A stretch of DNA of 64,000 nucleotides from a bacterium. GTDB lineage: Bacteria > Patescibacteria > Microgenomatia > Levybacterales > UBA12049. This document shows, in pieces, positions 9,196 through 17,729 of this stretch; position 1 is the stretch's first letter; every line of letters begins with the position of its first letter. The notes beneath the pieces were generated by a model. That model did not search any database and was not told where the DNA came from. It saw only the letters and a list, made by a program, of their open reading frames with translations. The position numbers and the translations under genes are program-made. The stretch lies in contig JAJYDJ010000005.1 of assembly GCA_021777565.1 (NCBI GenBank), positions 1-64,000 of the forward strand, given 5' to 3'.

Positions 9196-9948
9196 ATGAC
9201 ACCATCACTTACCGCGGTCATGATTGCCCATAATGAGAGTGCCAATCTTGAAGGCTGGAGCAAATCCCTTGACTGGTGTGATCACAAGCTCCTGATTGAT
9301 GATAATTCCACCGATGACACCGTACAGATGGCCAAGAAATTGGGGATTACGGTAGTTTCTCATGCACTCAGTGGTGACTTTGCCGCTCAAAGAAATTTTG
9401 CACTCCAACAGGTGACTACGGACTGGGTATTTTTTGTAGATGGGGACGAACGAGTATCAGAGGCTATGAAAAAAGAAATTCAGGAGAAACTTCAGACACA
9501 TCACGAAACGCTCGGATACAGCATGCGCCGTATTGACCATTTGTTTGGCAAGACGCTCCATCATGGAGACATGGGAAATGTAGCATTGCTGCGCCTTGGG
9601 AGAAAAGATGCAGGGGAATGGAGTGGGAAAGTACATGAAGTATGGAATATGAGAGATAAAACTGAGTCACTTGATCATGCACTTGAGCATTACCCACATC
9701 CAACACTGAATGATTTCCTTTCTGAGATCAATCACTATTCCACGCTTCGCGCTGAAGAATTGTATGCACAAAAAGTACAGACGAATTACTTTTATATCAT
9801 TGCCTATCCAGCTGGGAAATTTTTGCAGGATTACTTTTTGAAAGGCGGGTACCAGGATGGGGAAGTCGGATTGATTGTTGCCATACTGATGAGTTTTCAC
9901 TCGTTCCTTGTCCGTGGTAAACTGTGGTTACTGTGGCACAAAAAATAA
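9196..9948 (+). CDS. GT2 glycosyltransferase of the WaaE/KdtX type
   Basis: This 250-residue protein has a compact GT2 domain with VMIAHNESANLEGW, LLIDDNSTDDT, FAAQRNFAL and FFVDGDERVS. This pattern is typical of the lipopolysaccharide-core beta-glucosyltransferase (WaaE/KdtX) subgroup. The C-terminal helical part (YSTLRAEELYAQ...FLQDYFLKGGYQDG) also matches that subgroup. The substrate here is unknown; LPS itself is not expected in this kind of organism. The start is ATG 9196; an upstream TTG gives only two more residues. A TACAAT box formed by the end of the preceding gene lies eight bases before the ATG. Confidence 0.85.
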   Translation: MTPSLTAVMIAHNESANLEGWSKSLDWCDHKLLIDDNSTDDTVQMAKKLGITVVSHALSGDFAAQRNFALQQVTTDWVFFVDGDERVSEAMKKEIQEKLQTHHETLGYSMRRIDHLFGKTLHHGDMGNVALLRLGRKDAGEWSGKVHEVWNMRDKTESLDHALEHYPHPTLNDFLSEINHYSTLRAEELYAQKVQTNYFYIIAYPAGKFLQDYFLKGGYQDGEVGLIVAILMSFHSFLVRGKLWLLWHKK

Positions 9949-10037
9949 TTCGTCTGACCGTTATCCTCTGGCTTATTTTTATTTCTGTCTACTATCTTCA
10001 CTTTTTGCTTTGTAGAGGAGGACTATGTTTGAGATAG
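9933..10037 (+). CDS. possible 34-residue single-pass membrane peptide
   Basis: A short frame starts at GTG 9933 inside the end of the GT2 gene and stops at TAG 10035-10037, inside the next gene. It encodes a basic start followed by a hydrophobic run (LTVILWLIFISVYYL). It fills the gap between two genes and contains the strong AGAGGAGG site of the downstream gene, so it could serve translational coupling. There is no homology evidence, and it may be chance. Confidence 0.25.
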   Translation: MAQKIIRLTVILWLIFISVYYLHFLLCRGGLCLR

Positions 10038-11596
10038 CGCTTATTCTTGGTATTTTCGCAAACAGCATCTTTCTGGCAGGCCTACTGCATCTTCTGACGC
10101 AACCCGTCATCATCACCCTCTCACTTGTTACTCTTTTTGCACTTCTTGTCTTAGCCAAACATATTTTTTATCATGTGAAACAAGAAGTATACACATGGGG
10201 TAGACGTGACAGCCTCTTAGTATCACTTGTTGTCATCGCATCGTTGATTAATCTCGTTGGAGCACTTGGGCCAGAACTTGCATTTGATGCGCTCTGGTAC
10301 CACCTCACACTACCAAAACTCTATCTTCTCCATCAAGAAATTTATTTTGTGCCAGGGAATTTGCTCTATTACTCTGCCATGCCACGACTTGGAGAAATGT
10401 TTTTCACTGCGGCACTGTCACTCAACGGTGAGATACTGGCAAAGCTTATGCAATGGGGATTTGGCATACTGACACTTATCACGACCTATCTTGTTGCTAG
10501 GCGTTTTGTAAACAAAACGTATGCCCTTCTTGCCGTAGCCCTTCTGGCATCGAACTTGGTTTTTGCCTGGGAATCAACTACTGCCTACATTGATCTGATC
10601 AGAACATTTTTTGAAAGCACTGCATTTCTTGCATTACTTTTCTGGATGGAGAAATCTGAAAAAAAATATCTCTTGCTTGCTGGTGTATGTATCGGCTTTG
10701 CACTGGAGACAAAACTACTCGCGATTGGATCGGTGGGCGTCTTTACACTTCTTATTCTCGCTTTGTGTTATCAAAAGAAATTTTCTGTAATAAAAACTTT
10801 GCAAAACGTTATTCTTTTTTTGATCTTCCCACTACTTCTTATTTCACCATGGTTTATCTTCTCATGGATACATGCAGGGAGTCCTTTCTATCCATTCTTC
10901 CCGAAAGTATTTGACGTAGAGCAGGGGAGTTCACTAAACCCAATTCTTTTTCTCAAAGACACGTGGACACTTTTTACCCATGCTGACGATCCCCTCTCCC
11001 CACTCTATATCATGATTTTGCCAGCACTTTTCTTGATCAAAGAAAAAACAAAAAATTTCTCACTTCTTGCTATTTATTCGCTTTTTACTTTTCTGTTCTG
11101 GTACGCTGCCCCACATATCGGAGGAGCACGATACTTCCTCCCCTATCTCCCCATCTGGTCTGTCTTCACACTTGTAATCATCAGTCACGTACATGATACT
11201 TTTCTTAAAAAAATGTTTATTGCTACCGTTGTCTTTTTTCTTTTGGTTACAAGCTTTTACCGGGCAGTAGCGAATAAACGGTATCTCCCTGTTATCTTTG
11301 GCAGAGAAACACAAACACAATTTCTGACAGATCATCTCAATTTTTCTTATGGTGATTTTGTCGATAGTGATGGATGGTTTGCAAGGAATATCAAAACAAC
11401 TGATAGAGTCTTACTCATTAACTTTCATAATTTGTATTATGTAAACTTCCCTTATGTTCACCAGTCTTGGCAGACACCCCAAGATTCATTTGATTATATT
11501 GCTGTACAGGATGCACCACTTCCCCCAAATAGTGCCCATGTCCGTCTTGTGTATACAAACCCTCTTACACACGTTCAGGTCTATCAGGTACAATAA
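10025..11596 (+). CDS. GT-C-like polytopic membrane glycosyltransferase
   Basis: This 523-residue protein has about 11-13 hydrophobic helices. The first large extracytoplasmic loop carries GPELAFDALWYHLTLPKLYL, the acidic-residue position typical of GT-C and related lipid-phosphosugar transferases, and the C-terminal soluble tail is extracytoplasmic. It should use a polyprenyl-phosphate sugar outside the membrane, but no substrate can be named. The start ATG 10025 has one of the best Shine-Dalgarno sites of the window (AGAGGAGG at 10014-10021), unlike the leaderless operon-first genes, which suggests translation from a longer mRNA. It lies between the GT2 gene and the Wzy-like gene. Confidence 0.75.
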   Translation: MFEIALILGIFANSIFLAGLLHLLTQPVIITLSLVTLFALLVLAKHIFYHVKQEVYTWGRRDSLLVSLVVIASLINLVGALGPELAFDALWYHLTLPKLYLLHQEIYFVPGNLLYYSAMPRLGEMFFTAALSLNGEILAKLMQWGFGILTLITTYLVARRFVNKTYALLAVALLASNLVFAWESTTAYIDLIRTFFESTAFLALLFWMEKSEKKYLLLAGVCIGFALETKLLAIGSVGVFTLLILALCYQKKFSVIKTLQNVILFLIFPLLLISPWFIFSWIHAGSPFYPFFPKVFDVEQGSSLNPILFLKDTWTLFTHADDPLSPLYIMILPALFLIKEKTKNFSLLAIYSLFTFLFWYAAPHIGGARYFLPYLPIWSVFTLVIISHVHDTFLKKMFIATVVFFLLVTSFYRAVANKRYLPVIFGRETQTQFLTDHLNFSYGDFVDSDGWFARNIKTTDRVLLINFHNLYYVNFPYVHQSWQTPQDSFDYIAVQDAPLPPNSAHVRLVYTNPLTHVQVYQVQ

Positions 11597-11600
11597 ACAT

Positions 11601-12728
11601 ATGCCAACACTCCTTCTTATACTTCTTACGATAGCCTTGCTTGGTGGGAATGTCCTTCGGTGGCAGTTCTCTGGCGGGTATGCTGTCAGCTTGTTTGATC
11701 TCATTGTTACACTGAGTGCTCTGTGGATACTGATTATCAGATGGAAAACTATCATACACCATACACTTTTCAAACCGACTATTTTATTTTTGGGTATGTT
11801 GATTGTCTCGCTCCTCTTTCACGTTACAAGATACTCCCTTTCAGAACTCATGCTTGCTGGGAGTTATACTCTACGCCTTAGTTTTCTTCTCCTGTTTATT
11901 TTCTTGCAACGAAATAAAAGACAAGATGTCTTTTTGCATGTGATGGGAGTAGGGACCATATTTCTATCACTTATCCAATACTTTTTCTATCCTTCTCTTC
12001 GCAATCTCTATTACTTAGGATGGGACGAGCATCTCTATCGTGCCTTTGGGCAATTCCTTGATCCAAATTTTCTTGGCATCTTTTTGGGCATGTATCTCCT
12101 TTTTGTGGTTTACCAACTACTTGCCAACAAGTCATCCATGTTTTTTCTTCTGACAAGCCTTTCACTCACGATAACAACACTTTTTCTCACCTATTCACGC
12201 GAATCCTATATCGTCGCGCTTCTTGGTCTTATCGCATTTGCCATGATGAAAAAATTATTAACATTCAAATTTTTTGGAACATCACTCATTATCTGCCTTG
12301 TGCTTTTTACCGGATATACCCTCTTCGCACATAAATCAGAAGGGACCAAACTTTTCCGTACTGCCTCTATCACTCAGCGACTTGCATCAGATCAGCAATC
12401 ACTGCTCGTCTTTGCACAAAATCCACTCATAGGTGTTGGATTTAATGCTTACGCATTTGCCAGACCACACCTTCCCTTCGCACCACAAAACACTCTCTAT
12501 GCCAACCACGCAGCAGCATCTCCCGACAGTACGTATCTACTCATCCTTGCAACCACTGGTGTTGTGGGATTTGGAGTCTTTCTCTATTTTCTCTATTGCC
12601 TTGTGGCGTATCGACGAGATGCATTTGGAATAAGTGTGAGTATCCTTTTTCTAACAAGTGGTTTTTTTATTAACAGTCTTTTTTATCCGCTTCTTTTTGT
12701 GTGGTATCTGCTTCTCATCAGAGAATAA
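11601..12728 (+). CDS. O-antigen ligase/polymerase-like protein (Wzy/WaaL family)
   Basis: The protein has about 375 residues with roughly 10 membrane helices. It carries the Wzy_C-type signature region: FGQFLDPNFLGIFLGMYLL, LTYSRESYIVALLGL, and the large loop with NPLIGVGFNAYAFARP and PDSTYLLILATTGVVG. Such proteins polymerise or ligate undecaprenyl-linked glycans outside the cytoplasmic membrane. The start is ATG 11601: TACAAT (11589-11594), formed by the last codons of the preceding gene, ends exactly six bases before it, so this gene may also have its own leaderless transcript. A 49-codon upstream extension of the frame overlaps the preceding gene and is rejected. Confidence 0.85.
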   Translation: MPTLLLILLTIALLGGNVLRWQFSGGYAVSLFDLIVTLSALWILIIRWKTIIHHTLFKPTILFLGMLIVSLLFHVTRYSLSELMLAGSYTLRLSFLLLFIFLQRNKRQDVFLHVMGVGTIFLSLIQYFFYPSLRNLYYLGWDEHLYRAFGQFLDPNFLGIFLGMYLLFVVYQLLANKSSMFFLLTSLSLTITTLFLTYSRESYIVALLGLIAFAMMKKLLTFKFFGTSLIICLVLFTGYTLFAHKSEGTKLFRTASITQRLASDQQSLLVFAQNPLIGVGFNAYAFARPHLPFAPQNTLYANHAAASPDSTYLLILATTGVVGFGVFLYFLYCLVAYRRDAFGISVSILFLTSGFFINSLFYPLLFVWYLLLIRE

Positions 12729-12729
12729 G

Positions 12730-13443
12730 TTATTGATTTGACTTGATAGTGAGATCTTTTTCTGTGGTATTGCCCGCCGCATCGGTGGCAATAATTTTAA
12801 GTGGATTATCACCCGATTTGAGCTGATATGAATAGGAGAAATTGCCAGTGGTATCGACAATTGCCCGGTATCCATTAATCGTCACCGTGACATTAGGGTC
12901 AGTCGCGCCAGTAATAGTGGTACTTGTCGTATTCTTGTCAAACTGGTCACCATCATGAGGTGAGGAGATATCAAGTTTTGGCTGAGCATGGAGGTATGCA
13001 ATGGTGAGTGGATCTGAGAAATCACTTTCAGCATTATTTTGAGTCACTTTCGCCTGCAGGCTATTCTGCCCATCAGTTAACGTCACTTGATCAAAAGTAA
13101 AATTCCCATCTGAACCGATGGTCATACTATCAAGATAATTTCCGTTGTTATAGAGTTTTACAGTCGCATTGGCTGTCCCTGTCCCTGAGATACTTATAGT
13201 TGCACTATTAGTAGCAGTGAAGGTTTGGGTGAGAAGTGGTGGGGCAATGAATTGTTGTTGCTGCTGTTTGGTCGTTGTGGTTGTATCTTTATGCAGTCCT
13301 CCCATCCAGAGACTTAGTGATACCAGCCCAGGGATACCAAACTTCACCAAAAGGAAGATAATGACCAAACTTGCCCCAAGACGAATATAGAGCATTGTTT
13401 TGGTCTTTTTCTCTTGAAATCGTGATAATCTGGATGGTTGCAT
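12730..13443 (-). CDS. membrane-anchored protein with two Ig-like domains
   Basis: This 237-residue protein has a basic N-terminus and one membrane helix (LGASLVIIFLLVKFGIPGLV, about residues 27-46). A Thr/Gln linker (TTTTTKQQQQQ) follows, then two tandem beta-sandwich repeats. Each repeat has the pattern of bacterial Ig-like or glucodextranase-B-type modules: GTGTANATVKLYNNG...DGNFTF...DGQNSLQAKV and GATDPNVTVTINGY...TGNFSYSYQLKSGDNPLKIIATDAAGNT. It is probably exposed on the cell surface as an adhesin or spacer. Its ATG is only seven bases downstream of tRNA-Thr on the same strand, so the two probably share a transcript and tRNA 3' processing would leave an almost leaderless mRNA. Confidence 0.78.
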   Translation of the reverse strand: MQPSRLSRFQEKKTKTMLYIRLGASLVIIFLLVKFGIPGLVSLSLWMGGLHKDTTTTTKQQQQQFIAPPLLTQTFTATNSATISISGTGTANATVKLYNNGNYLDSMTIGSDGNFTFDQVTLTDGQNSLQAKVTQNNAESDFSDPLTIAYLHAQPKLDISSPHDGDQFDKNTTSTTITGATDPNVTVTINGYRAIVDTTGNFSYSYQLKSGDNPLKIIATDAAGNTTEKDLTIKSNQ

Positions 13444-13450
13444 ATTCCTG

Positions 13451-13522
13451 AGCCGAAGGTGGGATTCGGACCCACGACTTGCGGTTTACGATACCGCTAC
13501 TCTACCACTGAGTTACTTCGGC
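13451..13522 (-). tRNA. tRNA-Thr (CGT anticodon)
   Basis: Minus strand, 72 bases. The acceptor GCCGAAG pairs with CTTCGGC; D-arm ACTC/GAGT; anticodon stem GCGGT/ACCGC with loop ATCGTAA, anticodon CGT reading ACG; T-arm GTGGG/CCCAC with loop TCCGAAT. The discriminator base is T and CCA is not encoded. A TACAAT box lies nine bases upstream on the minus strand. The next gene starts eight bases downstream. Confidence 0.95.
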
Positions 13523-13553
13523 GTCCAGTTCATTGTACCAAATGAGGCCAATC

Positions 13554-13583
13554 TTGCATAGCAATGGCTTTTTTTGGTAAAAT
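13554..13583 (+). promoter_or_regulatory. tRNA-Glu promoter
   Basis: TTGCAT (13554-13559), 18 bases, TAAAAT (13578-13583), followed 20 bases later by tRNA-Glu. Confidence 0.6.
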
Positions 13584-13603
13584 AAGGCTACTGATTCCAA
13601 TAC

Positions 13604-13677
13604 GGGGCGTTCGTCTAGTGGCCTAGGACATTTGGTTTTCATCCAAAGAATCAGGGGTTCGACTCCCCTACGCCCTG
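13604..13677 (+). tRNA. tRNA-Glu (TTC anticodon)
   Basis: 74 bases. The acceptor GGGGCGT pairs with ACGCCCT (first pair G-U); D-arm GTCT/GGAC; anticodon loop TTTTCAT, anticodon TTC; T-arm AGGGG/CCCCT with loop TTCGACT; discriminator G as expected for Glu. CCA is not encoded. Confidence 0.95.
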
Positions 13678-13742
13678 CTCAAAAAAGTGTATCTTTTCTC
13701 CTTGCAAACGCCACTTTATACCAACCATAATGATGGTAAGCC

Positions 13743-14216
13743 ATGAAATATACGGTTTACTGGATTCAATCACTTGTTCTTCTCGTTGGTACTTTCTTCG
13801 CCTTCTCCAGTGTCACAATTGACTACGTACGATTTTATGGCATCTACCATTCACTTACTCGTATCCAGAATTGTGCCATCCCAAACCCCATCCTCACTCC
13901 TTGTTTTTATGGAGCTTTTGCATTTCTTTTCGCTTCCATCTGGTCACTTTCTATCATTATAAAGAAAAGAAAAGCTCAACAAGCGTATCTGCATATGCTG
14001 CTTATTGCCTCAACGCTTTTTGCGTGGGGGAATTTCTTTCTCGGAATTTATCGTTACTACACAGTTTCCTCTGGCCCTAAGGTTTCTTGCTCCGGAATTC
14101 CAACGACCAATCCATTTCTAACTCCTTGCCTTGGCGGATCAATCATCTTTTTGATAGCCTTGTGCCTCTCGTTTTATATTGTAAAGAAACAAAAGAAGAT
14201 ACAACGTAAGAGATAG
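13743..14216 (+). CDS. four-helix membrane protein with a duplicated C...NPxLTPC loop
   Basis: This 157-residue protein has four hydrophobic helices at about 8-26, 55-74, 82-103 and 131-147. Positive clusters KKRK (after helix 2) and KKQKK (after helix 4) place both ends inside and two loops outside. Each outside loop ends in the same motif: NCAIPNPILTPC (Cys44 and Cys54) and CSGIPTTNPFLTPC (Cys116 and Cys129), directly followed by a helix. The protein therefore looks like a two-fold internal duplication. Four helices with two extracytoplasmic Cys pairs recall DsbB or VKOR topology, but there is no CXXC. Two Cys-rich exported proteins follow downstream. I do not recognise the family, and a disulfide-related role is only a hypothesis. 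Confidence 0.7.
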   Translation: MKYTVYWIQSLVLLVGTFFAFSSVTIDYVRFYGIYHSLTRIQNCAIPNPILTPCFYGAFAFLFASIWSLSIIIKKRKAQQAYLHMLLIASTLFAWGNFFLGIYRYYTVSSGPKVSCSGIPTTNPFLTPCLGGSIIFLIALCLSFYIVKKQKKIQRKR

Positions 14217-14267
14217 TGATCTTTTCCCCCTTTACAATTGCTGAATTTCCTTTGTTATACTGGATAT

Positions 14268-16088
14268 ATGGAGGATATCCAGACTGCCCCTATCCAAGAG
14301 CTTTCCGTTGGACCTAAGCGTCCACTTTTCGTCTTCACCACCAGACTCACAGTGATCGCATTAAGTATTATTCTGTTAGTTGCTGTCGCTGGAACTGGAT
14401 TTTTTCTTTTCTTACATAAGGCAAATGCCGCAACAATCGCTGGCATTATTAACTACACTGCTCTTAAACCTGATCCCACTGATCGTGGAACGGTATATGT
14501 AAAATATCGACCCTATGGGAGTAAAGGTGCCTACACTACCGTGTATGCCAGCGCTCTGGCAGATAAATCGCCATGGCTATGGACCAACGCAACGTCAGGA
14601 CAAGTCTATGATATGGAGGCACAACTTATCGTCGATGGGAAGGTCGTGGCTACCTCTGAGCCTCACATCGTGACAGCACCAGCAATTGATGAAAGTTTGA
14701 ACTTACACGTTACGTGGAAAGACCTCCCTGAGTCAGTGATCCAGTCCCAAACGACATATGTCAAAGGTACGGCAAATATTGAAGGTGTTGTGCCAACGGG
14801 AGCTATACTTGAGATACAGTCCCAAAATGCACAAAGTAATGCATTTACTACTGAAGTTGCTCTTGTTAACCCACAGCTCACCAATGATTGGAGATGGGAC
14901 AAGGTGACACCTCTTCAGGATTACACCCTGCGCGCGGTCTTGATGCAAGGGAGCAAGATTTTGGGTACCAGTGAAACACTCACTGTTTCGGGTGGAGATA
15001 GTCAAATTGCTTTTACTGTCATCTCCTCTGCCCAAGGTGGGGTAACTCCTCAACAACCAACGACTTCACCTCAATCACCTACTCAGGCAGTGGCAAATGC
15101 TACGCCAACATCAGTGCCAGGCAATGGTGCTATCACTGGTAGTGTTGATATCAATGGACCACTTAACGCCAATACAAGCCTTCTTATGCTCTGGCGCATT
15201 CCTGGTACGAGTACCTACCAGCAGATTACCAGAATTACCAACCCTTCCAACAATGGGCAAGCTTGGAGTTGGAATGGATTGCAACCTGGAAAACAATATG
15301 AAGTCACCGCGGTACTCCAGGTGAATAATAACAATACTGCCAGTACCCAGTCCCAGATTGTTACAGTACCTGCAAGTAATGTGAACTTTGTGCTCAATTC
15401 AGGAGTATTTATCCCTACCCCAAGCAGTCCTGTGAATGTTGTCTCGTGTAACGGCATTGGTGGCAATCAATATAGTGCGACAATCAGTTTCTCACAACAA
15501 CAAAACGCTGGAAATTATTGGATACAAGTCGGGAGTAATCCTTCCTGGTCAGATATTTATAACAATAAAATTACCGCAACAAGTAGTAATCCTCAAATCA
15601 CCTTTCAAGTCAATGGTGGTCAGTCATATTTTGCCCAGTATGCCTATTCCCTCTGTCAAAATTGTAGTAGCAATGTTAATTTCTCCAACTTCTCTCAATC
15701 CCTCCCATTCTCCTGTGGTGGAGGAGGCACATACACTGGCTATGTCTGTAATACCAATCCTTACTCTTGCTCGCTCACTACCCAAAACAATCCTCCGTAT
15801 CCATTAAATAATGGAGGACTGCAACAGTGCCAACAACAATGTGTGCAACCATCCCCCACACCCACACTGACACCAATCCCAACCAATACGCCTATACCGA
15901 CCTCCACCAATACTCCCGTGCCGCCATCACCAACGCCACTTACGTCACAATGTAATCAAAGTTGCGGTGGCAATGGCTACATCTGTGCATCAGGCCTAAG
16001 CTGCACGTCAACAGGAGGCGGCATTGGATCAGATGTTTGTCGTAACCCAAGTTGCCCGACTGATTCGACGTGCCAATGCACACATTAA
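14268..16088 (+). CDS. large single-pass surface protein with repeated beta-domains and a Cys-rich end
   Basis: The protein has about 606 residues. After about 25 cytoplasmic residues there is one membrane helix (LTVIALSIILLVAVAGTGFF). The outside part begins with three related beta-domains of about 90-110 residues: IAGIINYTALKPDPTDRG, VKGTANIEGVVPTGA and ITGSVDINGPLNANTS, each continuing with a W-containing strand and a Y-D/E-V/L strand. A Cys-containing domain follows, then a Pro/Thr linker near 15850-15950 (PTPTLTPIPTNTPIPT) and a final module with about ten Cys in 50 residues. There is no LPxTG signal, so it is held by its N-terminal anchor. ATG 14268 follows TATACT by six bases, indicating a leaderless start. 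The function is unknown. Confidence 0.78.
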   Translation: MEDIQTAPIQELSVGPKRPLFVFTTRLTVIALSIILLVAVAGTGFFLFLHKANAATIAGIINYTALKPDPTDRGTVYVKYRPYGSKGAYTTVYASALADKSPWLWTNATSGQVYDMEAQLIVDGKVVATSEPHIVTAPAIDESLNLHVTWKDLPESVIQSQTTYVKGTANIEGVVPTGAILEIQSQNAQSNAFTTEVALVNPQLTNDWRWDKVTPLQDYTLRAVLMQGSKILGTSETLTVSGGDSQIAFTVISSAQGGVTPQQPTTSPQSPTQAVANATPTSVPGNGAITGSVDINGPLNANTSLLMLWRIPGTSTYQQITRITNPSNNGQAWSWNGLQPGKQYEVTAVLQVNNNNTASTQSQIVTVPASNVNFVLNSGVFIPTPSSPVNVVSCNGIGGNQYSATISFSQQQNAGNYWIQVGSNPSWSDIYNNKITATSSNPQITFQVNGGQSYFAQYAYSLCQNCSSNVNFSNFSQSLPFSCGGGGTYTGYVCNTNPYSCSLTTQNNPPYPLNNGGLQQCQQQCVQPSPTPTLTPIPTNTPIPTSTNTPVPPSPTPLTSQCNQSCGGNGYICASGLSCTSTGGGIGSDVCRNPSCPTDSTCQCTH

Positions 16089-16089
16089 T

Positions 16090-17118
16090 ATGAAAAAGAT
16101 GAAACAAAATAAAGCAAGTTTATCCCTTCCATTATTGTTTCTTGCCATAGGGATGTCAGTTCTTGTAGCAGGAGTGCTTTTTGCTTATTTCAGATTTAAT
16201 CGTCCATCTGAGAATACTCTCACCGTTCATGTAGTAAGTGAGAAAAGTAATGCAGATGCAATAACAACTACCATTGAGTATCCACAATTCCCATCAGTCC
16301 CAACACTAAGCCAACAGATTGCCAAAGATATGAGTGGCGATATAAATAGCTTTAAAGAACAGGTCAGTGAAAATAAGAAAGTTCGCGAAGACGTGAGCTA
16401 CTCACTTACCATTCGGTGGCAGCCAAAACAGCTCAATACCCACTTCATCAGTATTATTATCCTTATTGACTCATACACAGGTGGGGCAAATGGTACAAGC
16501 ACCATTCGCACCTACAATTTTGATCTTCAAAAAAAAGAGCAGGTAACTCTTGCTGAGCTCGTACCAGGCCAAACATATCTACAGACGCTCTCAGCCTTTG
16601 CCTTAAATGACCTGCAATCAAAATTTAAAGAAAAACAAATTCCAACCCTTCTTCTCAATCAAGGGCTTGAGCCAAAACCTGAAAACTTTGCCTACTTTAC
16701 CTTTGACACAAACGAAATTGACCTTTATTTCCCAAAGGCCCAAGTTGCGCCATCATATGCAGGCATGCAAAGGGTAGTCTATCCGCGAGAGACGACTCCT
16801 GTCAGTGGCTCTATGACGATGGCAAATCCTGCATCAGTGAATTGTGTTAATAATGGAGGGCAACTCAATTTTAAAGAAGGGCCGAGTGGCACCTATGGCA
16901 TTTGTGTCTTTTTAGATAACAGGCAATGCGAGGAATGGGCACTTATGCAGGGCAAATGCCCAGTGGGTGGCCTTAAAGTGACCGGATATATGACAGAAGA
17001 TGCTACCTACTGTGCAATTAGAGGAGGGACGTATGATCCACAAAAGAATACGTGTTCATATCAGGGGAAATCCTGTAGCGCTTCTGGCTATTATAAGGGA
17101 GATTGTAGTATCTACTAA
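16090..17118 (+). CDS. membrane-anchored DUF3298 (RsiV-like) and DUF333 protein
   Basis: The protein has about 342 residues. One helix near residues 12-34 (LPLLFLAIGMSVLVAGVLFAY) anchors it. Residues 50-245 resemble the DUF4163/DUF3298 module found in RsiV and secreted PdaC-like proteins: IEYPQFPSV, FISIIILIDSYTGGANG, TYNFDLQKKEQVTLAEL and FTFDTNEIDLYFPKAQVAP. Residues about 253-300 match DUF333: MANPASVNCVNNGG...GTYGICVF.DNRQCEEWALMQGKCP. The C-terminus has further Cys. RsiV binds lysozyme in Bacillus; whether this protein does is unknown. The start ATG 16090 follows the preceding stop by one base, so the two genes form an operon. Its end overlaps the convergent DUF1003 gene by four bases. 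Confidence 0.8.
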   Translation: MKKMKQNKASLSLPLLFLAIGMSVLVAGVLFAYFRFNRPSENTLTVHVVSEKSNADAITTTIEYPQFPSVPTLSQQIAKDMSGDINSFKEQVSENKKVREDVSYSLTIRWQPKQLNTHFISIIILIDSYTGGANGTSTIRTYNFDLQKKEQVTLAELVPGQTYLQTLSAFALNDLQSKFKEKQIPTLLLNQGLEPKPENFAYFTFDTNEIDLYFPKAQVAPSYAGMQRVVYPRETTPVSGSMTMANPASVNCVNNGGQLNFKEGPSGTYGICVFLDNRQCEEWALMQGKCPVGGLKVTGYMTEDATYCAIRGGTYDPQKNTCSYQGKSCSASGYYKGDCSIY

Positions 17119-17630
17119 GACTCTTTGAGAATACCTGCTTTTTTCAATTGTTCGATATTATCGTGGATTTTCTTAATTTCTGCCTCAATACTTGCCAGTG
17201 CTTTCTCTTCAATCGTCTTATGCTCATCCAGGTCATCCCCATCTGACTGAATTTCATCAATGTCTTCTTGGATATCCTCAATATCTTCACCCAAATCTTC
17301 AACATTTTCCTGAATGTCATCAATATCCTCTCCCAGGTCTTCTACATCTTCCTGAATTTCATCTATATCACTTTCTACCCCTTCAAGACTTCTCGTGTTT
17401 CTGTTCACCGTCATCTGAATAAAAAGGGCCAGATAAATTGCTTCAAGTGAGACAGCAGTCGTGAGAATAAGTAGAATTTCATCGGTGCTAATGCCAAAAA
17501 ATCCAAGTCCAAAGATAACAATAAAGAATATCGTATGAACAATTATTGACTGCGTCGTCCCCACCCAGTTGGTAACCTGTATGGAAATGCGTTCAAGAGA
17601 AGATAATCGTGATTTATGTTGCTTTTTCAT
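17115..17630 (-). CDS. DUF1003-like membrane protein with an acidic repeat tail
   Basis: This 171-residue protein starts with RLSSLERISIQVTNWVGTTQSI and has two hydrophobic helices (about 29-45 and 51-72) joined by a short turn, then LEAIYLALFIQMTVNRNT. This is the pattern of DUF1003 proteins. Residues 88-129 are three 14-residue acidic repeats (DIDEIQEDVEDLGE and variants), spanning bases 17244-17369 with a 42-base period, followed by a charged helix to the end. The tail should form a cytoplasmic coiled coil. The function of DUF1003 is not known. The start ATG 17630 has a TTGACA box about 25 bases upstream. Confidence 0.78.
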   Translation of the reverse strand: MKKQHKSRLSSLERISIQVTNWVGTTQSIIVHTIFFIVIFGLGFFGISTDEILLILTTAVSLEAIYLALFIQMTVNRNTRSLEGVESDIDEIQEDVEDLGEDIDDIQENVEDLGEDIEDIQEDIDEIQSDGDDLDEHKTIEEKALASIEAEIKKIHDNIEQLKKAGILKES

Positions 17631-17729
17631 TATATCCTATATATTGTAACACCGATGTCAATCTTTCGACACCCCACAAAAAAAAGACGACTTGCATCAA
17701 TTGCAAAAACTTGTCTATACTGAAAACAG

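Noticed and set aside
11454..11600. 49-codon upstream extension of the Wzy-like gene
   Set aside because: It overlaps the end of the preceding gene in another frame, and ATG 11601 has a TACAAT box six bases upstream.
13743..14216. VKOR or DsbB proper
   Set aside because: There is no CXXC motif; only the topology and number of Cys pairs are similar.
17244..17369. Tandem repeat considered as a CRISPR-like or satellite array
   Set aside because: The 42-base units are in frame and encode the acidic tail of the DUF1003 protein, without unique spacers.
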